DNA from: an uncultured Polaribacter sp.
GTDB taxonomy: Bacteria; Bacteroidota; Bacteroidia; Flavobacteriales; Flavobacteriaceae
DNA: 64,000 bases
Direction of reading: 5' to 3'
NCBI GenBank assembly: GCA_943846595.1
Contig: OX044355.1
Location: 372,001 to 436,000, forward strand
A model generated the notes under the pieces. The model did no database searches, was not told the DNA's origin, and worked only from the letters and a program-made list of their open reading frames with translations. Of this stretch, positions 61,516 to 64,000 are shown piece after piece. Both the position numbers and the translations under genes were made by a program. The first letter of the stretch is position 1, and the number at the start of each line of letters is the position of its first letter.

Positions 61516-62739
61516 ATGGAAAGCTTACAAACAACAAAACAACGTTTTGGCATTATCGGTAACGATGTACATTTGAACCGTGCATTGGAAAAAGCAGTGC
61601 GAGTGGCACCCACAGATATTTCTGTTTTAGTAACCGGTGAAAGTGGTGTTGGTAAAGAGAGTATTCCGAAAATAATACACTCTTTATCACATAGAAAACA
61701 CGCAAAATATATTGCAGTAAACTGCGGAGCCATCCCAGAAGGAACCATAGACAGTGAACTCTTTGGCCACGAAAAAGGCGCTTTTACAGGCGCAACAGCA
61801 GCAAGAAAAGGCTACTTTGAAGTAACAGACGGTGGAACTATTTTTTTAGACGAAGTTGGCGAATTGCCACTAACCACCCAAGTACGTTTATTACGCGTTT
61901 TAGAAAATGGTGAATTCCTAAAAGTAGGATCCTCAGAAGTACAAAAAACAAATGTTCGAATTATTGCTGCAACAAATCTGAATATGCAAGAAGCCATTGC
62001 TAAAGAAAAATTCAGAGAAGACTTGTATTATCGATTGAGTACCATCGAAATTCCGTTGCCTCCACTTCGTGATCGAAACGAAGACATCCATCTATTGTTT
62101 CGAAAATTTGCTTCAGATTTTGCGCAGAAATACAGAATGCCAACAGTGCGCTTAGATGAAAATGCCATTAAATTATTAATGAATTACCGTTTCCCTGGAA
62201 ACATCCGTCAGTTAAGAAACATTGCAGAACAAATTTCTGTCGTGGAAGAAGACCGATTGATTACAGCACAAAATATTGTACAATATCTTCCAAACTACAA
62301 CAATAATTTACCCGCCGTAATTGGTGGAAGCTCTAAAAACGATTTTTCTACAGAAAGAGACATTATGTATAAGATTTTGTTTGATATGCGAAGTGATATC
62401 AACGATTTAAAAAAGTTGACCTTAGACTTAATGAAAACCGGCGATATTGAAAAAGTAGAAGAAAAAAATCATCAACTAATTGAAAAAATATACGCAGATC
62501 AAGAGGAAAAAAATCATGCCATTGAAGTTTTAAAGATTCCACAAAATGCGTCTCCAGATAAAAATTATGACTTTATTGAGACCATTGAAGAAGACGAATC
62601 TTTATCTTTACAAGACAAAGAAGTAGAAATGATTAAAAAGTCATTAGAAAAAAACAACAATAAACGTAAATTAGCCGCCAAAGAACTCGGTATTTCTGAA
62701 CGTACTTTGTATCGAAAAATTAAACAATACGACTTGTAA
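61516..62739 (+). CDS. Sigma-54-dependent transcription activator without receiver domain
   Basis: An AAA+ activator of sigma-54 RNA polymerase, 407 residues. The N terminus is only about 15 residues long, so there is no receiver or sensor domain. The ATPase carries Walker A GESGVGKES, the sigma-54 contact loop GAFTGA, Walker B GGTIFLDEVGELP and the RFPGNIRQLRN block. After a linker (about 250-350), the C terminus has a Fis-type helix-turn-helix (NNNKRKLAAKELGISERTLYRKI). It lies between miaB and lptE, a conserved flavobacterial neighbourhood. With no input domain, control may depend on its amount or a partner protein. Sigma-54 targets cannot be read here. Confidence 0.94.
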   Translation: MESLQTTKQRFGIIGNDVHLNRALEKAVRVAPTDISVLVTGESGVGKESIPKIIHSLSHRKHAKYIAVNCGAIPEGTIDSELFGHEKGAFTGATAARKGYFEVTDGGTIFLDEVGELPLTTQVRLLRVLENGEFLKVGSSEVQKTNVRIIAATNLNMQEAIAKEKFREDLYYRLSTIEIPLPPLRDRNEDIHLLFRKFASDFAQKYRMPTVRLDENAIKLLMNYRFPGNIRQLRNIAEQISVVEEDRLITAQNIVQYLPNYNNNLPAVIGGSSKNDFSTERDIMYKILFDMRSDINDLKKLTLDLMKTGDIEKVEEKNHQLIEKIYADQEEKNHAIEVLKIPQNASPDKNYDFIETIEEDESLSLQDKEVEMIKKSLEKNNNKRKLAAKELGISERTLYRKIKQYDL

Positions 62740-62742
62740 GTA

Positions 62743-63249
62743 ATGAAAAAACTCCTCTACATCTCTTTTTATGCAATCAGTACCTTATTGATAACTGCCT
62801 GCGGTGCCTATTCTTTTACCGGAGCAACCACCAATGCAGATACCATTCAGGTTGCATTTTTTAGAAATGAAGCAACCTTAGTTGAGCCAACATTAAGTCA
62901 GCGATTTACACCCGAATTACAAGAGCTTTTTTTACGACAAACCAATTTAACATTGGTAAACAACCCCAATGCAGATTTGCGTTTGGAAGGAGAAATTATT
63001 GGCTACAGAGTAAATCCGATGAGTGCTACAGCGCAACAAACGGCAGCCCAAAATAGACTGACAGTAACCATAAATGTTCGTTTCTACAATGCATTGGATG
63101 AAGAAAAAGACTTTGAAAAAAGTTTTTCATTTTATTCAGATTTCAATTCCAGTCAGCAACTAGTTGGTGGAGTATTAGAAGGCGCATTGGACGAAATTTT
63201 AGAGCGCATTCATCAAGATATTTTTAACGCAGCACTAGGAGATTGGTAA
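62743..63249 (+). CDS. lptE: LPS assembly lipoprotein LptE-like
   Basis: LptE plugs the LptD barrel that inserts LPS in the outer membrane. The 168-residue protein starts with a lipoprotein signal (MKKLLYISFYAISTLLITAC, cysteine at 20) followed by GAYSFTGATT, the typical Bacteroidota opening, and has the RLEGEIIGYRVNPMSATAQQTAAQNRLTV middle part and the IHQDIFNAALGDW end. It starts 3 bases after the sigma-54 activator stop and overlaps the next gene, so all are one transcript. LptE proteins are poorly conserved, so the assignment rests on family pattern and position. Confidence 0.85.
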   Translation: MKKLLYISFYAISTLLITACGAYSFTGATTNADTIQVAFFRNEATLVEPTLSQRFTPELQELFLRQTNLTLVNNPNADLRLEGEIIGYRVNPMSATAQQTAAQNRLTVTINVRFYNALDEEKDFEKSFSFYSDFNSSQQLVGGVLEGALDEILERIHQDIFNAALGDW

Positions 63250-63956
63250 CCGAAAAATTCATATCGATCTTAAAAAATCCTGCAATTTTACAGCAAGAAG
63301 AAACCCAAGCGTTGAAAAACCTCATTGAGGAATATCCGTATTTTCAACCTGCAAGGAGCCTGTATTTAAAAGGGCTAAAGATGCAAAACAGTTTTAAATA
63401 TAACAATGAGCTCAAAGTGACTGCTGCCTATACCACAGACAGAGCCATCTTATTCGATTTTATAACAGCACCTCGTTTTAATACACTTCCAAAAACCGTT
63501 AATCAAGATAAAACGAAAACCGTTGCACTGATTGAAAAACCAGTATCTGAAATTGCTCCAAGCAACTTCGAGATGCATGAGCCGCTTTCTTTTTCAGCAT
63601 CAGAAAAACACTCTTTTAGTGAGTGGTTGCAATTATCAAAGGCAACACCAATTGTCAGAGCATCTCTAAAAAAAGAAAACCCCATCACTAAAACTTCAAT
63701 TATTGATCGTTTTATTGAGAAAAACCCAAAAATAAAACCTGTTATCAGAGAGAAAAGCATCAATGTGTTGGTTTCCAAAAACGAAACCTCAAACGCTTTA
63801 ATGACAGAAACACTGGCCAAAGTGTATTTAGCACAAAAAAAGTATGAAAATGCAATTCAAGCTTATAGAATTTTAAGTTTGAAATATCCAGAAAAAAGTG
63901 GTTTCTTTGCAGACCAAATTAAAAGAATTCAAATTTTACAAAAAAATAAATCATGA
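63243..63956 (+). CDS. TPR-like protein of the miaB-lptE-secG cluster
   Basis: A 237-residue soluble protein of a flavobacterial family I know only from this neighbourhood. The best start is a TTG at 63243, inside the last codons of lptE (7-base overlap), because the conserved opening (FISILKNPAILQQEETQALKNLIEEYPYFQPARSLYLKGLK) begins there; the next ATG would remove it. The C terminus (LAKVYLAQKKYENAIQAYRILSLKYPEKSGFFADQI, about 190-230) is one clear tetratricopeptide repeat. Role unknown. It overlaps secG by four bases. Confidence 0.8.
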   Translation: MVTEKFISILKNPAILQQEETQALKNLIEEYPYFQPARSLYLKGLKMQNSFKYNNELKVTAAYTTDRAILFDFITAPRFNTLPKTVNQDKTKTVALIEKPVSEIAPSNFEMHEPLSFSASEKHSFSEWLQLSKATPIVRASLKKENPITKTSIIDRFIEKNPKIKPVIREKSINVLVSKNETSNALMTETLAKVYLAQKKYENAIQAYRILSLKYPEKSGFFADQIKRIQILQKNKS

Positions 63957-64000
63957 GTTATAACTTGTTTTTAGTGATCATATTATTGGTCGCTGTGATC
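63953..64000 (+). CDS. secG: Preprotein translocase subunit SecG, start only
   Basis: The ATG at 63953 overlaps the previous stop (ATGA), and the 16 codons before the window ends encode MSYNLFLVIILLVAVI, a membrane helix start typical of SecG. SecG is the small inner-membrane subunit of the SecYEG channel. The conclusion is supported by the well-known order lptE, TPR-like gene, secG in flavobacteria. The rest of the gene is outside the window. Confidence 0.75.
   Translation, partial: MSYNLFLVIILLVAVI

Noticed and set aside
1..64000. Mobile elements, prophage, toxin-antitoxin, restriction or other defence systems
   Set aside because: No transposase, integrase, phage, nuclease or toxin-like motifs were found in any of the main frames; gene content is housekeeping plus type IX secretion.
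1..64000. tRNA or rRNA genes
   Set aside because: I looked for cloverleaf-like GGTTCGAATCC arms in the gaps and saw none; intergenic gaps are short and AT-rich.

Overview
The window is a low-GC, gene-dense chromosome segment from a member of the Bacteroidota, most likely a marine Flavobacteriaceae (Polaribacter- or Tenacibaculum-like; the genus is a guess). The evidence is the gldKLMN type IX secretion/gliding operon, a SprB-like giant adhesin with a type B sorting domain paired with a PorP/SprF protein, many small 'DUF' genes typical of flavobacteria, and promoters of the TTG...TAnnTTTG type in place of -35/-10 boxes. I see no tRNA, rRNA, CRISPR array, prophage or insertion sequence.

Layout. 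1-6.1 kb: the end of nadE, then dnaG, clpX, clpP and tig on the minus strand (primase and protein quality control). 6.1-6.9 kb: a gene-poor stretch with a small secreted-protein gene broken by an in-frame stop. 7-10.6 kb: a minus-strand group with a two-domain acyltransferase (OlsF-like, ornithine lipid), aspartate kinase and a GNAT acetyltransferase. 10.7-12.5 kb: fructose-1,6-bisphosphatase and superoxide dismutase. 12.5-17 kb: an HtpX-like protease with LemA, a PurF-type amidotransferase and a PfkB sugar/nucleoside kinase. 17-19.5 kb: sufE, a SufT-like gene, a DUF2480 gene and a DUF3078 outer-membrane protein. 19.6-31.7 kb: mostly minus-strand housekeeping (hflX, aspS, an MscS channel, gamma carbonic anhydrase, a glucosaminidase-LysM lipoprotein, a PLP deaminase, an ABC-F ATPase), with a cupin-rsmI pair on plus.

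32.2-49.1 kb holds the outstanding object: one 5295-residue open reading frame followed one base later by a sprF-like gene. Its core (34966-44301) is 31 immunoglobulin/PKD-like modules of about 300 bp, of four sequence types (A, B, C, D) arranged in higher-order units: A-B-C four times (906 bp each), then D-containing units of 900 and 1806 bp. Flanking modules are older and more diverged; SprB-type repeats, a PKD domain and the sorting domain finish the protein. D modules and the A modules that follow them have lost complementary cysteines.

49.1-57.2 kb: a secreted MORN-repeat/retropepsin-like fusion, a FAD oxidoreductase, the gldK-gldL-gldM-gldN operon with a very strong terminator, and an arginase-fold protein whose metal site is degraded. 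The GldKLMN machine and the adhesin it probably exports and moves are therefore about 2-3 kb apart. 57.3-64 kb: topA on minus, then miaB, a sigma-54 activator without a receiver domain, lptE, a TPR-like gene and the start of secG in one plus-strand run.

All functional calls rest on reading the translations and motifs; no database search was run.
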